Source of the DNA: CBDDLD01 sp965230605
GTDB lineage: Bacteria; Bacteroidota; Bacteroidia; Flavobacteriales; Flavobacteriaceae
Reading direction: 5' to 3'
DNA: 64,000 nt
NCBI GenBank assembly: GCA_965230605.1
Contig: CBDDLD010000004.1
Span: 2,232,001 to 2,296,000, forward strand
A program made the position numbers and the translations under genes. Positions 8,631 through 16,614 of this stretch are shown here, one piece after another. Positions within the stretch are counted from its first letter, which is position 1. The number at the start of each line of letters is the position of its first letter. Under the pieces are notes generated by a model. The model was not told the origin of the DNA, did not search any database, and was given only the letters and a program-made list of their open reading frames with translations.

Positions 8631-8638
8631 TAATTTTG
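8631..8638 (+). promoter_or_regulatory. Putative -7 box before the DUF488 cassette
   Basis: TAATTTTG matches the Bacteroidota -7 consensus TAnnTTTG. It ends only 4 bp before the ATG at 8643, so the transcript would start at or next to the start codon, giving a leaderless or near-leaderless mRNA. No clear TTG -33 element is seen at the usual distance, which lowers confidence. Confidence 0.4.
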
Positions 8639-8642
8639 CATT

Positions 8643-9527
8643 ATGTTTTACAGGAGAAAATTAGTATTCGCATTATTGGAAAAAATTCAGGTAGACCTTG
8701 AAAAAACAAGGCTTTACAAGCTAATGTTTCTACTTACTCAAAGGCAAGATAGTCCAGGTTATGATTTTGTGCCATATAGATTTGGTTGTTATTCTTATTC
8801 CTTGAAAGCCGACTTAAATACAATGGTAAAAAAAGGTTGGCTAAATATATCTGATAAGGGATATGAATTGTTAACCGATAAAAAATACTTTGAAGAACTA
8901 AATGTTACGGACAAAAATATACTGCTAGATACTATCAAGCTTTACGGTAAAATGTCTACTGACGTCATCACTAAACACACATATCTAAATTTCCCCTATT
9001 ATGCAATCAACAGTACAATTGCGGAATCCATATTGCCCGTGAAATACTATGAAAAAATTAAGAAAGTAAAACCTTTAAATTCTGAAACTGTTCTATATAC
9101 AATTGGTTATGAAGGAATCTCGCTAGAGACTTATCTTAATAAACTTATAAAAAATGATGTAAAGCTTCTTATAGATGTTAGACGCAATCCCCTTAGTCAA
9201 AAATATGGGTTTAGTAAAAAACTCTTAAGTGATTTTTGTTCTAGATTAAACATTGAATATATCCATATACCAGAAGTAGGTATAGACTCAAGTAAACGTC
9301 AAGAACTAAATAACCAAGACGATTATGATTTACTTTTTGAAGATTATAAAAAAACCGTTTTGGTAAAAACAACAGATGCCCAAAGCAGAATACTTACCCT
9401 AATCAATACCTACAAAAGAGTTGCATTAACTTGTTTTGAAGCCGACAAATGCCAATGCCATAGAACTCACCTAGCAGAAAAAATCGAAAAATCCCCTACA
9501 TTTAAATATCATATAAAACACCTTTAA
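8643..9527 (+). CDS. DUF488 protein with Panacea-like N-terminal domain
   Basis: A 294-residue two-domain protein. Residues 1-130 resemble the SocA/Panacea-type domain seen in antitoxins (YRRKLVFALLEKI, then KLMFLLTQRQDSPGYDFVPY and GCYSYS). Residues 150-290 are a DUF488 domain: TIGYEGISLETYLNKLI, LLIDVRRNPLSQKYGFSK, IPEVGID, and the cysteine/histidine signature LTCFEADKCQCHRTHLAEKI. The DUF488 biochemical role is not established. It is the first of three plus-strand genes, with the next starting 5 bp downstream. ATG at 8643 is chosen because the Panacea-like domain begins there. Inferred to be part of a defence or toxin-antitoxin-like cassette. Confidence 0.82.
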   Translation: MFYRRKLVFALLEKIQVDLEKTRLYKLMFLLTQRQDSPGYDFVPYRFGCYSYSLKADLNTMVKKGWLNISDKGYELLTDKKYFEELNVTDKNILLDTIKLYGKMSTDVITKHTYLNFPYYAINSTIAESILPVKYYEKIKKVKPLNSETVLYTIGYEGISLETYLNKLIKNDVKLLIDVRRNPLSQKYGFSKKLLSDFCSRLNIEYIHIPEVGIDSSKRQELNNQDDYDLLFEDYKKTVLVKTTDAQSRILTLINTYKRVALTCFEADKCQCHRTHLAEKIEKSPTFKYHIKHL

Positions 9528-9532
9528 AATGT

Positions 9533-10354
9533 ATGGCGATTACAAGAGTGCTAATTACAGTAAAGACTTATCCAACTATTTCTAGTAAATATGAAGAACT
9601 AGTTTGTACCGCTGGCATATTAGAAGATGGTTCGTGGGTTCGAATTTATCCAATATCTTTTCGCAAAAAAGATTACGAGCAACAATATAGTAAGTATGAC
9701 TGGATAGAAATAGATTTGGTTAAAAATACAAGTGATTTTAGACCAGAGAGTTATAGACCTTATTCGATTGATACTCCAATAGCAATCGTAGGGCATCTGG
9801 ATACCGCAAGCAATTGGCAAGCACGCAAAGATATAGTACTTCAGAATGTACATTATGACTTATCCAAATTAATTGAACAGGCTAAGGACAAGAAGGTTTG
9901 TGCTTCTTTAGCAACCTATAAACCAAGCGAAATTCTTGATTTCATTGCTGAGCCGACAGAACGTGAATGGGACCAAAAGAAGATTGAAAAACTAATTGCA
10001 TCACGAGAGCAAGGAAATCTGTTTGAACATCCTGAAAACCCTTTTGAGGTTGTAGATAAATTACCATATAAGTTCAGGTATATTTTTAAAGACCAAAATG
10101 GCAAGGAACGTAGAATGATGATTGAGGATTGGGAAACTGGAGCATTATTTTGGCGACAACTTGCAAAGTATGAAGGGGATGAAAAAAAAGCAGTTGATGA
10201 TGTAATAAAGAAATATTTAGATGACTTTGCAAAAACTAAGGACCTATATTTCTTTTTAGGTACTACACAAGTGCACCACTATACTTCACATAATCCCTTT
10301 ATGATTATTGGAACTTTTACCCCAAAGATTGAATTACAAACAAAACTTTTCTGA
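9533..10354 (+). CDS. Conserved unknown protein paired with DUF488
   Basis: A 273-residue protein of a family I recall only as conserved hypothetical, often next to a DUF488 gene. The N-terminal 80 residues look like a beta-rich domain (RVLITVKTYPTISSKYEELV, then GILEDGSWVRIYPI). The middle is helical and charged. The C-terminal 90 residues carry PYKFRYIFKDQNG, MIEDWETGALFWRQL, LYFFLGTTQVHH and NPFMIIGTF, which look like conserved family motifs. No signal peptide or membrane segment. It lies 5 bp after the DUF488 gene and 6 bp before the HNH gene, so all three are one operon. No catalytic function can be assigned. Confidence 0.8.
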   Translation: MAITRVLITVKTYPTISSKYEELVCTAGILEDGSWVRIYPISFRKKDYEQQYSKYDWIEIDLVKNTSDFRPESYRPYSIDTPIAIVGHLDTASNWQARKDIVLQNVHYDLSKLIEQAKDKKVCASLATYKPSEILDFIAEPTEREWDQKKIEKLIASREQGNLFEHPENPFEVVDKLPYKFRYIFKDQNGKERRMMIEDWETGALFWRQLAKYEGDEKKAVDDVIKKYLDDFAKTKDLYFFLGTTQVHHYTSHNPFMIIGTFTPKIELQTKLF

Positions 10355-10360
10355 TGGAAT

Positions 10361-11173
10361 ATGGGAATCTGTATTTTTTGTCAAAAAAGTTCAGATGGTT
10401 CGAAAAGTGTCGAACATATAATTCCTGAGTCTTTAGGGAACAAAGACATCGTTCTTCCCAAAGGTTTGGTTTGTGATGCTTGCAATCAATATTTCGCTAC
10501 TAAAGTCGAAAAGCCTCTCTTGGAAACTAAGTATTTCAAAAATGTTAGATTCAGAAATAATATACTTTCCAAAAAAGGTCGAAATACCCCTTACAAAACT
10601 CTATTTCCCCACCCAGAAGGTGGATGGGTAGATATGTGGATGGATGATAAAGGTATAATACTAAATAATAAAGACCAGCACGTTATTAAACTAATCAGAG
10701 AAAATCGCGTAAATAAAATGATGTTTGAGGTTGTCGAAGAACCCAAAAAAGATGATTATACGATGTCTCGTTTTTTGGCTAAAACAGCCCTCGAATCATT
10801 GGCTTTTATAGGATTAGGTGATAAAAAATGGCTTGAAGAAGTCAGAAATATGAAAGAGCTAAACCCATTAAGGAGATATGCTCGTTACGGAGAAGGTAAA
10901 CAATGGATTTATCATCAAAGGAGAATCTATGGGGAAGAAGTTCGATTTACTGACCCTATTAGACATCCTGAGCCTTATGAAGTACTTCACGAAATGGACT
11001 TTCTGTATATCGACCCAGGAATCTATTATTATGTTCTTGTGATAATGGGAGTTGAATTTGTAATTAATTGTGGAACCTCGGAATTAGATTTATTTAGTGA
11101 TTGGCTTGAAAAAAACAATCAAATATCTCCTATTCGCAGAGGTTCTGAAAGAATGATTCAAAAAGGACTATAA
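10361..11173 (+). CDS. HNH endonuclease family protein
   Basis: A 270-residue protein with an N-terminal HNH module: a zinc-binding CIFCQ pair (C4, C7), then SVEHIIPESLGN (the first His of HNH, near residues 19-30) and a second cysteine pair in LVCDACNQYFATKVEKPLL (near 46-64). This is the HNH_5-like form, a metal-dependent nuclease fold. The remaining 200 residues have no domain I recognise and may recognise substrate. It is the last gene of the DUF488 cassette. Nuclease family is clear from the motifs; its target and whether it acts in defence are inferred. Confidence 0.85.
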   Translation: MGICIFCQKSSDGSKSVEHIIPESLGNKDIVLPKGLVCDACNQYFATKVEKPLLETKYFKNVRFRNNILSKKGRNTPYKTLFPHPEGGWVDMWMDDKGIILNNKDQHVIKLIRENRVNKMMFEVVEEPKKDDYTMSRFLAKTALESLAFIGLGDKKWLEEVRNMKELNPLRRYARYGEGKQWIYHQRRIYGEEVRFTDPIRHPEPYEVLHEMDFLYIDPGIYYYVLVIMGVEFVINCGTSELDLFSDWLEKNNQISPIRRGSERMIQKGL

Positions 11174-11385
11174 AGTTGTTTGGGAAAAGATGTTATTCAT
11201 CAAAGTATTAATATTATAGCCTGTAAAAACCACCGCTTCAACTTGCTTTAGTATCTACGGTGGCTTTAGTGATTTAACTTTCATCCATCAAAATAAATTA
11301 TGCAAACTAGCTTCAATTTTACATTTCTTCGGTTTAACATCTCTAATAGTCGGTTTTTGAATTATTCTCAAAGAACGTTAAACTT
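11174..11385. other. Intergenic region between convergent HNH and integrase genes
   Basis: A 212-bp gap between two gene ends. The only structure seen is CCACCG (11230-11235) pairing with CGGTGG (11258-11263) over a 22-nt loop, followed on the plus strand by CTTTAG. It might end transcription of the DUF488 cassette, but the loop is long and there is no clear T-run. No gene is visible. Confidence 0.35.
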
Positions 11386-12642
11386 TTATGCACTTATTTG
11401 ATTGCGGTTTAAAGTGTCCTGTAAGCTATTCATATCATCTCGTAGCTTTCTTTCAACGACATTGGCATAAATCTGAGTAGTAGAAAGTTTGGCGTGTCCT
11501 AATAATTTAGATACCGTGGCAATAGGGACACCATTGGAAAGTGTTACCGTAGTAGCAAAGGTATGACGGGCAATATGGCACGTTACTTTAATATCTATTT
11601 CGCATTTGTTAGCGATTATCTTTAAATACTCGTTCATTTTTTGATTGGAGCATACTGGCAATAATCGTATAGATTTTTCAAAACCTTCATACTTTTTAAG
11701 AATAGCTTTTGCCTTATCCAATATGGGTATTTTAACAGGTTCATCGCTCTTTTCTCGGCAAAAAGAAAGCCATAGCATTCCGTCAATACCCATTACCACA
11801 TTATCCTTAGTAAGTAGTTTTGCATCGATATAGGAAAGCCCTGTATAGCAACAGAACACAAATACATCGCGCACCCTATTTAATTTTTCGCTTTCTAATT
11901 CTTCCGTTTCAAATCGCTCTAATTGCTGTTTAGTTAAAAACCCATTCTTAAACTTGGTATAGGAAAGTTCATATTTTTCAAAAGGGTGTTTGGATATCCA
12001 ACCCAATTTTTCGGCAAACCCCATAAGTTTATTGAGTCGTTCAATATGCTTCATAATCCCATTATTCTTAAGGGGTTGGGCTTTAATTAAATGATTTTTT
12101 GAGTCTTGTAAAAACAACTCAAAATCAACTACAAAGCTATACTGGATATGTTCTAACGGTAAATCAGTTGCCTTGTATTGCTTCTTTACAAAAGCCAGTA
12201 AATACGCTTCTGTGGTCTTGTAATTTTTTAAAGTACCCTTAGCAAGTTTGACCTTGTTTTTTTCATAATGATACTTAGATAAACCCAATAGCGTTTCATT
12301 ACTATGGTCTGTACCTTGATAACGGGCTTTTACAGCCTGAGCAGTAATAAACCGACCTTCTCTAGTCAATTCTTTATAAGCCTCTTTTAAATCAACCTTA
12401 ATAATATCAAGTTCATCATTAAGAATTCTTGCTTTTGAAGTCCTACCAATTGCCCTGCCAGTTTTACTATCCCATTCATCAATAGGATAAAATAAGTCTG
12501 TACTAAATTCTGCACGTTTTCCATTTACTGTAATTCTCACATAAATGGGCGCACCATTGTTTTTCTTTCTAGCCTTAATCAGCCGAAATAAAATCTTGAA
12601 AGTTTTTGAAGTTTGCATTTCCTTTCGTTTTAGGTTAAACAT
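11386..12642 (-). CDS. Tyrosine recombinase / site-specific integrase
   Basis: A 418-residue phage-type integrase of the Bacteroidota kind. Residues 10-100 are the arm-binding domain (PIYVRITVNGKRAEFSTDLF), about 110-215 the SAM-like core-binding domain, and 220-400 the catalytic domain. Catalytic residues are seen in CCYTGLSYIDAKLL (Arg replaced by Ser-Tyr context at the usual TGLR position), HIARHTFATT (H-x-x-R), LLGHAKLSTTQIYANV (GH and the nucleophile Tyr). The first ATG is 12642, but homologues usually begin at the later MQTSKTFKILF, i.e. ATG at 12618, which is preceded by AAAGGA; I think that start more likely. It lies beside tRNA-Pro, so it probably integrated this island there. Confidence 0.92.
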   Translation of the reverse strand: MFNLKRKEMQTSKTFKILFRLIKARKKNNGAPIYVRITVNGKRAEFSTDLFYPIDEWDSKTGRAIGRTSKARILNDELDIIKVDLKEAYKELTREGRFITAQAVKARYQGTDHSNETLLGLSKYHYEKNKVKLAKGTLKNYKTTEAYLLAFVKKQYKATDLPLEHIQYSFVVDFELFLQDSKNHLIKAQPLKNNGIMKHIERLNKLMGFAEKLGWISKHPFEKYELSYTKFKNGFLTKQQLERFETEELESEKLNRVRDVFVFCCYTGLSYIDAKLLTKDNVVMGIDGMLWLSFCREKSDEPVKIPILDKAKAILKKYEGFEKSIRLLPVCSNQKMNEYLKIIANKCEIDIKVTCHIARHTFATTVTLSNGVPIATVSKLLGHAKLSTTQIYANVVERKLRDDMNSLQDTLNRNQISA

Positions 12643-12717
12643 CCTAACACAAAAGTTAAATCACATTGAAAGGGTTACTTTCATTAAAGAAGATAAGGAA
12701 AAAAAGACAATTGAACT

Positions 12718-12746
12718 GTTCCCGTTCTGTTCCCGAATTGTTCCCG
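12718..12746 (+). repeat. Three GTTCCCG direct repeats phased at 11 bp
   Basis: GTTCCCG occurs at 12718-12724, 12729-12735 and 12740-12746, separated by 4-nt spacers (TTCT, AATT). The repeats face the same side of the helix, as in protein-binding iterons. Their position between integrase and att core fits arm-type integrase sites or excisionase sites. The repeats are seen directly; the binding role is inferred. Confidence 0.7.
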
Positions 12747-12763
12747 ATTTATTTGACTTTAAA

Positions 12764-12816
12764 ACTAACTAAATGAAATCTAAATTTATTAAAACCTTGA
12801 TTTTCATTTAGTTAGT
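12764..12816 (-). terminator. Inverted repeat downstream of tRNA-Pro (possible terminator or att structure)
   Basis: ACTAACTAAATGAAA (12764-12778) is matched perfectly by its reverse complement at 12802-12816, with a 23-nt loop. Read on the minus strand it lies 33 bp after the tRNA-Pro 3' end and is followed by TTTTAAAG, so it could terminate the tRNA transcript. It is AT-rich and equally could be part of the attachment site of the island. Confidence 0.45.
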
Positions 12817-12848
12817 AGTCAATTGAAATCATTTAAAAATGATTTTGT

Positions 12849-12922
12849 CGGGGTGGCAGGATTCGAACCTGCGACCTCCGCGTCCCAAACGCGGCGCGAT
12901 AACCGGGCTACGCTACACCCCG
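12849..12922 (-). tRNA. tRNA-Pro (anticodon TGG)
   Basis: A 74-nt tRNA gene read on the minus strand, beginning CGGGGTG and ending CACCCCG, which pair as the acceptor stem. The anticodon arm is CCGCG-TTTGGGA-CGCGG, giving anticodon TGG (proline). The T arm contains GCAGG-TTCGAAT-CCTGC. CCA is not encoded. The 3' end faces the integrase, the classic arrangement for an element integrated at a tRNA 3' end in which the integrated copy restores the tRNA. Confidence 0.95.
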
Positions 12923-12934
12923 AAAATTGGACTG

Positions 12935-12962
12935 CAAATATAGAACTTTTATTGACATTCAA
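12935..12962 (-). promoter_or_regulatory. Promoter of tRNA-Pro
   Basis: On the minus strand a TTG (12962-12960) is followed after 17 bp by TATATTTG (12942-12935), a full match to the Bacteroidota sigma consensus TTG / TAnnTTTG. The -7 box ends 12 bp before the tRNA 5' end at 12922, a fitting distance. One of the best promoter matches in the window. Confidence 0.75.
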
Positions 12963-13119
12963 AACATTATTAAGCTTGTTTTTTAATCCCTGAATATCTA
13001 AAGCAATATATTCCATTGCATAGCTCAAAAAAATTAACAATAGATTTAGAAAATTGGGTTCCTCATCCCTTTTTTTTGGATTAGTTTTGTTCACCATCAA
13101 CTGTTATAATCCTTAGACT

Positions 13120-15405
13120 TTGAGACTTGCCTTAACAATATTTCTATTTTTCTCATACTTTCTATTATTTCCTCAGAGCAATATTAAAGGCAAGGTCATA
13201 GATGCTGAAAGTCGTATAGCGCTTTCAAATGCTTCCTTAACAGAATCAACTAGTGGGGCTTTATATAGTACAGACAACAATGGAGTATTCGAAGTTCCAA
13301 ATGGCACATATATCGTCATCAGAGATGGATACCTCTCAAAAACATTGGTGTTAGAAGGTGATACAACCATTATTATAGAGCTAGAGATCAACCCACTACA
13401 ACTGAACCAGGTGGTGGTAAATGCCACAAGTGTACCTCAACAGCTTAAGAAAGCTGTTACTAGCATCAGTATTGTAACTCAAAAGGATGTACAGCGTGGA
13501 AACGACTTCAATATTGCTCCTATATTAAATCGGGTTCCAGGGGTATACCAACATAGTGGTGCCTTAAACACTAATCGCATTACGATTAGAGGTATTGGTT
13601 CTCGTAATTTATTTGGCACCTCAAATATTAGAGCATATTTCAAAGACATACCGTTAACCTCAGGAAATGGAGACACAACTATTGAAGACTTTGAATTGGC
13701 TTCCATTTCGCGTTTAGAGATCACAAAAGGGGCAGTTTCTAGTATCTATGGTGCTGGTCTTGGTGGTACCATTCAATTAGCACCCAAGAACCCCATTTTA
13801 AATGAGACCACTGTTAATGGTGAATTAACCATTGGTTCTTTTGGTCTTTTAAAGAATACTATAAATCTGAATCATGGAGGGCCTAAGAATAGTGTCAGAG
13901 CCGTATATAGTAATACAAAAAGTGACGGCTACCGTGATAATAACACCTACAATCGCCAGACGTTTACCATTAATAGTAATCATTATTTAGGTGAAAATGA
14001 CGAGCTTTCATTCCTAGGTAGTTATGTCAGTTTAAAAGCCTTTATTCCAAGCTCATTAAATGAAGATACATTTCTCAATAATCCTACTGCAGCAGCCTTT
14101 ACCTGGAGGCAATCTCAAGGTTTTGAAGATACAAAACGTGGCATCTTTGGTTTAACCTGGAATCATCAATATTCGAATCAATTAAAGCAGATAACGAGTG
14201 TCTTTACATCTTTTAGAAGTTCTTATGAGCCTCGTCCTTTTAATATTCTTCAAGAAGAGCTTTTAGCTCTTGGTTTAAGAACACGATTATTAGGTACATT
14301 TGATCTATTTCAAAAACCATTAAACTGGACATTTGGAGGGGAAATATTTAATGACCTATTACGATCGGAAACCTTTGAAAACTTATATGAAGATTTCCCT
14401 CCCGGAACAGGTAGTGTTGAAGGCCTTCGCCTTTCTAATTTCAAGGAAAACAGATACTATTTTAATTTGTTTGCAGAAGGAAATTATGATATCTCAAAAA
14501 AAACCAGATTATCTGTTGGGCTTAATGTTAATCAGACCGGATACGATCTCGAAGATCAATTTACTATAAGTAGTAATAATCCTGACCAATCAGGAGATTT
14601 TAAATTTGACCTTATTGTATCACCAAAGTTTGGTGTCTCCCACGAGTTGTCCAAAACTATTAGTGTTTATGCTAGCGCTAGTCATGGGTTTTCTCCGATA
14701 ACACTTCAAGAAACCTTATTACCGGACGGGCAAATTAATACCGAATTAAAACCAGAAACCGGATGGAATTTTGAGGTGGGTTCTAGAGGTCTACTCATTG
14801 ATGATCGCTTACAGTACAGTATTGCTCTTTTTCGTTTAGATATTCGTAACCTGTTAGTTTCTAGACGTACATCACAGGATCAGTTTATAGGCATCAATGC
14901 TGGTGAAACTCAAAATGATGGCCTCGAGCTTCAGCTAAACTATCAATGGTTACAACAAGAAGCCATTTCTTTGTCAAGCTTTGTATCATATACCTTAAAT
15001 GATTTCAAATTTGAGACATTTATCGATGGAGATAATGATTTTTCAGGTAATGATCTCACAGGTGTTCCTTCCGATGTATTAAATGCTGGAGTTGATTTTA
15101 ATACTAAGATCGGAGTCTATGGAGGTATTAACTTTCAATATGTAGGGCAAATACCCATAACAGACAGCAATGCACTTTATGCCGATGATTATCATCTTAC
15201 TAATGTAAAGCTTGGCTATCAATTTAATATTATTGATTCTATCAGAGTAAATACTTACATCGGAGTAGATAATGTATTTGATGAGACCTATGCCTCTCAG
15301 ATATTAATTAATGCAAGAGGATTTGGAGGTAGTGCACCGCGTTATTTTTATCCGGGTAACCCTGTAAACTATTATGGAGGTGTTAATATTAACTATGTGT
15401 TTTGA
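13120..15405 (+). CDS. TonB-dependent outer-membrane receptor
   Basis: A 761-residue TonB-dependent receptor. Residues 1-20 are a signal peptide, 22-95 a carboxypeptidase-regulatory-like domain (IKGKVIDAESRIALSNA), about 105-220 the plug domain (VVVNATSVPQQLKKAVTSIS, LNRVPGVYQHSG, RITIRGIGSRN, ISRLEITKGAVSSIYGAG) and the rest the 22-strand beta-barrel ending in a terminal Phe (YVF). It starts at TTG, because an in-frame TAG lies two codons upstream and no ATG is near. There is no SusD partner gene. It sits just upstream of a PQQ-type sugar dehydrogenase and a cytochrome, so it may import PQQ or a metal rather than a glycan; that is inference. Confidence 0.9.
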   Translation: MRLALTIFLFFSYFLLFPQSNIKGKVIDAESRIALSNASLTESTSGALYSTDNNGVFEVPNGTYIVIRDGYLSKTLVLEGDTTIIIELEINPLQLNQVVVNATSVPQQLKKAVTSISIVTQKDVQRGNDFNIAPILNRVPGVYQHSGALNTNRITIRGIGSRNLFGTSNIRAYFKDIPLTSGNGDTTIEDFELASISRLEITKGAVSSIYGAGLGGTIQLAPKNPILNETTVNGELTIGSFGLLKNTINLNHGGPKNSVRAVYSNTKSDGYRDNNTYNRQTFTINSNHYLGENDELSFLGSYVSLKAFIPSSLNEDTFLNNPTAAAFTWRQSQGFEDTKRGIFGLTWNHQYSNQLKQITSVFTSFRSSYEPRPFNILQEELLALGLRTRLLGTFDLFQKPLNWTFGGEIFNDLLRSETFENLYEDFPPGTGSVEGLRLSNFKENRYYFNLFAEGNYDISKKTRLSVGLNVNQTGYDLEDQFTISSNNPDQSGDFKFDLIVSPKFGVSHELSKTISVYASASHGFSPITLQETLLPDGQINTELKPETGWNFEVGSRGLLIDDRLQYSIALFRLDIRNLLVSRRTSQDQFIGINAGETQNDGLELQLNYQWLQQEAISLSSFVSYTLNDFKFETFIDGDNDFSGNDLTGVPSDVLNAGVDFNTKIGVYGGINFQYVGQIPITDSNALYADDYHLTNVKLGYQFNIIDSIRVNTYIGVDNVFDETYASQILINARGFGGSAPRYFYPGNPVNYYGGVNINYVF

Positions 15406-15477
15406 TTAATATAGTATCTTTATGAAACTCAAGTTACATTCAATAAATAGTCTTAATCTAATAAACCAAAATAATCT

Positions 15478-16614
15478 ATGAAATCTCTAGTCGTACTACT
15501 CAGTTGCCTATGCATCGTTGTAACATCATGTGCTGACAAGAACACTGAAAAACAAGAGTTAACCACCGCCCTTAAAGAAGAGAAAAGTACCATAAATTAC
15601 ACTCATGAAGTTGTAGTGTCTGAGTTAGACATTCCATGGGGTTTTACATTCTTACCAGATGGTTCTTTATTGATTAACGAAAAAGCAGGTCAACTCATTC
15701 ATTATAAAGATGGTAAAAAAACAACCATTGAAGGGCTACCTGAAGTTTATGTTAGAGGTCAAGGTGGTCTTATGGACATAGAGTTACATCCTGACTATGA
15801 GAATAATGGATGGCTATACATCTCTCATGCTTCTGCTGAAGGAGAAGGTAAAGGAGGTAATACGGCAATTATTAGAGCAAAATTGAATGGTAATACTTTG
15901 ACAAATATTGAACAGCTATACAAAGCCGAGCCCAACTCAAGAAGGGGACAACATTTTGGTTGTCGATTAGAGTTTGATAACGAAGGGTATTTATACTTCA
16001 CTATTGGTGATCGAGCTAATAGAGATCAAAATCCACAAGATATTACTAAAGACTGTGGAAAAGTTTATAGAATTAATGATGATGGTAGCATTCCAAAAGA
16101 CAATCCTTTTGTAAATACACCTAATGCCAAAACAGCTATTTATAGCTATGGACATCGTAACCCTCAGGGGATGATTAAACACCCAAAAACAGGAGCCATA
16201 TGGACCCATGAGCATGGACCAAGAGGTGGTGACGAAGTTAATATCATAGCTCCAGGTAAAAATTATGGATGGCCGGTCATCAGTTATGGTATCAACTATA
16301 GCGGCACTAAGTTCACAGATATTACAGAAAAAGAAGGTATGGAACAACCTTTACATTATTGGGATCCTTCTATAGCACCTAGCGGAATGACATTTATTGA
16401 CAGTGATAAATATGGCGATTGGAATGGGAATTTACTCGTAGGTTCACTGAAATTCCAATATGTAGATATGTGTACTATAAAAAATGGTAAAGTTATAAAA
16501 GAGGACCGTTTATTAGATGGTATAGGCCGTATTCGATCTATGCGTCAAGGTCCGGATGGTTATATCTATGTCGGTGTAGAAAATTTAGGAATCGTTAAAT
16601 TGATAAGAAAATGA
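15478..16614 (+). CDS. PQQ-dependent sugar dehydrogenase (aldose sugar dehydrogenase-like) lipoprotein
   Basis: A 378-residue exported lipoprotein: lipobox VTSC with Cys18, then the six-bladed beta-propeller of soluble PQQ-dependent glucose/sorbosone dehydrogenases. Family motifs seen are IPWGFTFLPDGSLLINEK, GQGGLMDIELHPDY, GQHFGCRLEFDNEGYLYFTI followed by GDR, YGHRNPQGM, and HGPRGGDEVN followed by GKNYGWP. These contain the PQQ- and calcium-binding residues. It oxidises aldose sugars in the periplasm and passes electrons on, very probably to the cytochrome encoded next, whose gene overlaps this stop by 4 bp. Family confident; the actual sugar is unknown. Confidence 0.9.
   Translation: MKSLVVLLSCLCIVVTSCADKNTEKQELTTALKEEKSTINYTHEVVVSELDIPWGFTFLPDGSLLINEKAGQLIHYKDGKKTTIEGLPEVYVRGQGGLMDIELHPDYENNGWLYISHASAEGEGKGGNTAIIRAKLNGNTLTNIEQLYKAEPNSRRGQHFGCRLEFDNEGYLYFTIGDRANRDQNPQDITKDCGKVYRINDDGSIPKDNPFVNTPNAKTAIYSYGHRNPQGMIKHPKTGAIWTHEHGPRGGDEVNIIAPGKNYGWPVISYGINYSGTKFTDITEKEGMEQPLHYWDPSIAPSGMTFIDSDKYGDWNGNLLVGSLKFQYVDMCTIKNGKVIKEDRLLDGIGRIRSMRQGPDGYIYVGVENLGIVKLIRK

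Larger units (their letters stand above)
12643..12848. other. Island end (attachment region) between integrase and tRNA-Pro
   Basis: A 206-bp non-coding stretch holding the integrase promoter region, three phased GTTCCCG repeats (12718-12746) and a long inverted repeat (12764-12816). A recombination core is expected where this stretch meets the tRNA 3' end at 12849. The matching second att copy should be left of position 1 and is not in the window: I saw no second copy of the tRNA 3' sequence in 1-12,800. Confidence 0.6.

Noticed and set aside
12718..12746. CRISPR array
   Set aside because: Three 7-bp repeats with 4-bp spacers are far too short, and there are no cas genes; they are more likely protein-binding sites.
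11386..12850. Insertion sequence or transposon
   Set aside because: The recombinase is a tyrosine integrase beside a tRNA, no DDE transposase is visible, and the inverted repeat at 12,764-12,816 is internal rather than terminal.
12819..13100. A 93-codon minus-strand reading frame over the tRNA-Pro gene
   Set aside because: It reads through the tRNA (the peptide WDAEVAGSNPATPT is the well-known false translation of a tRNA gene), so it is not a protein gene.
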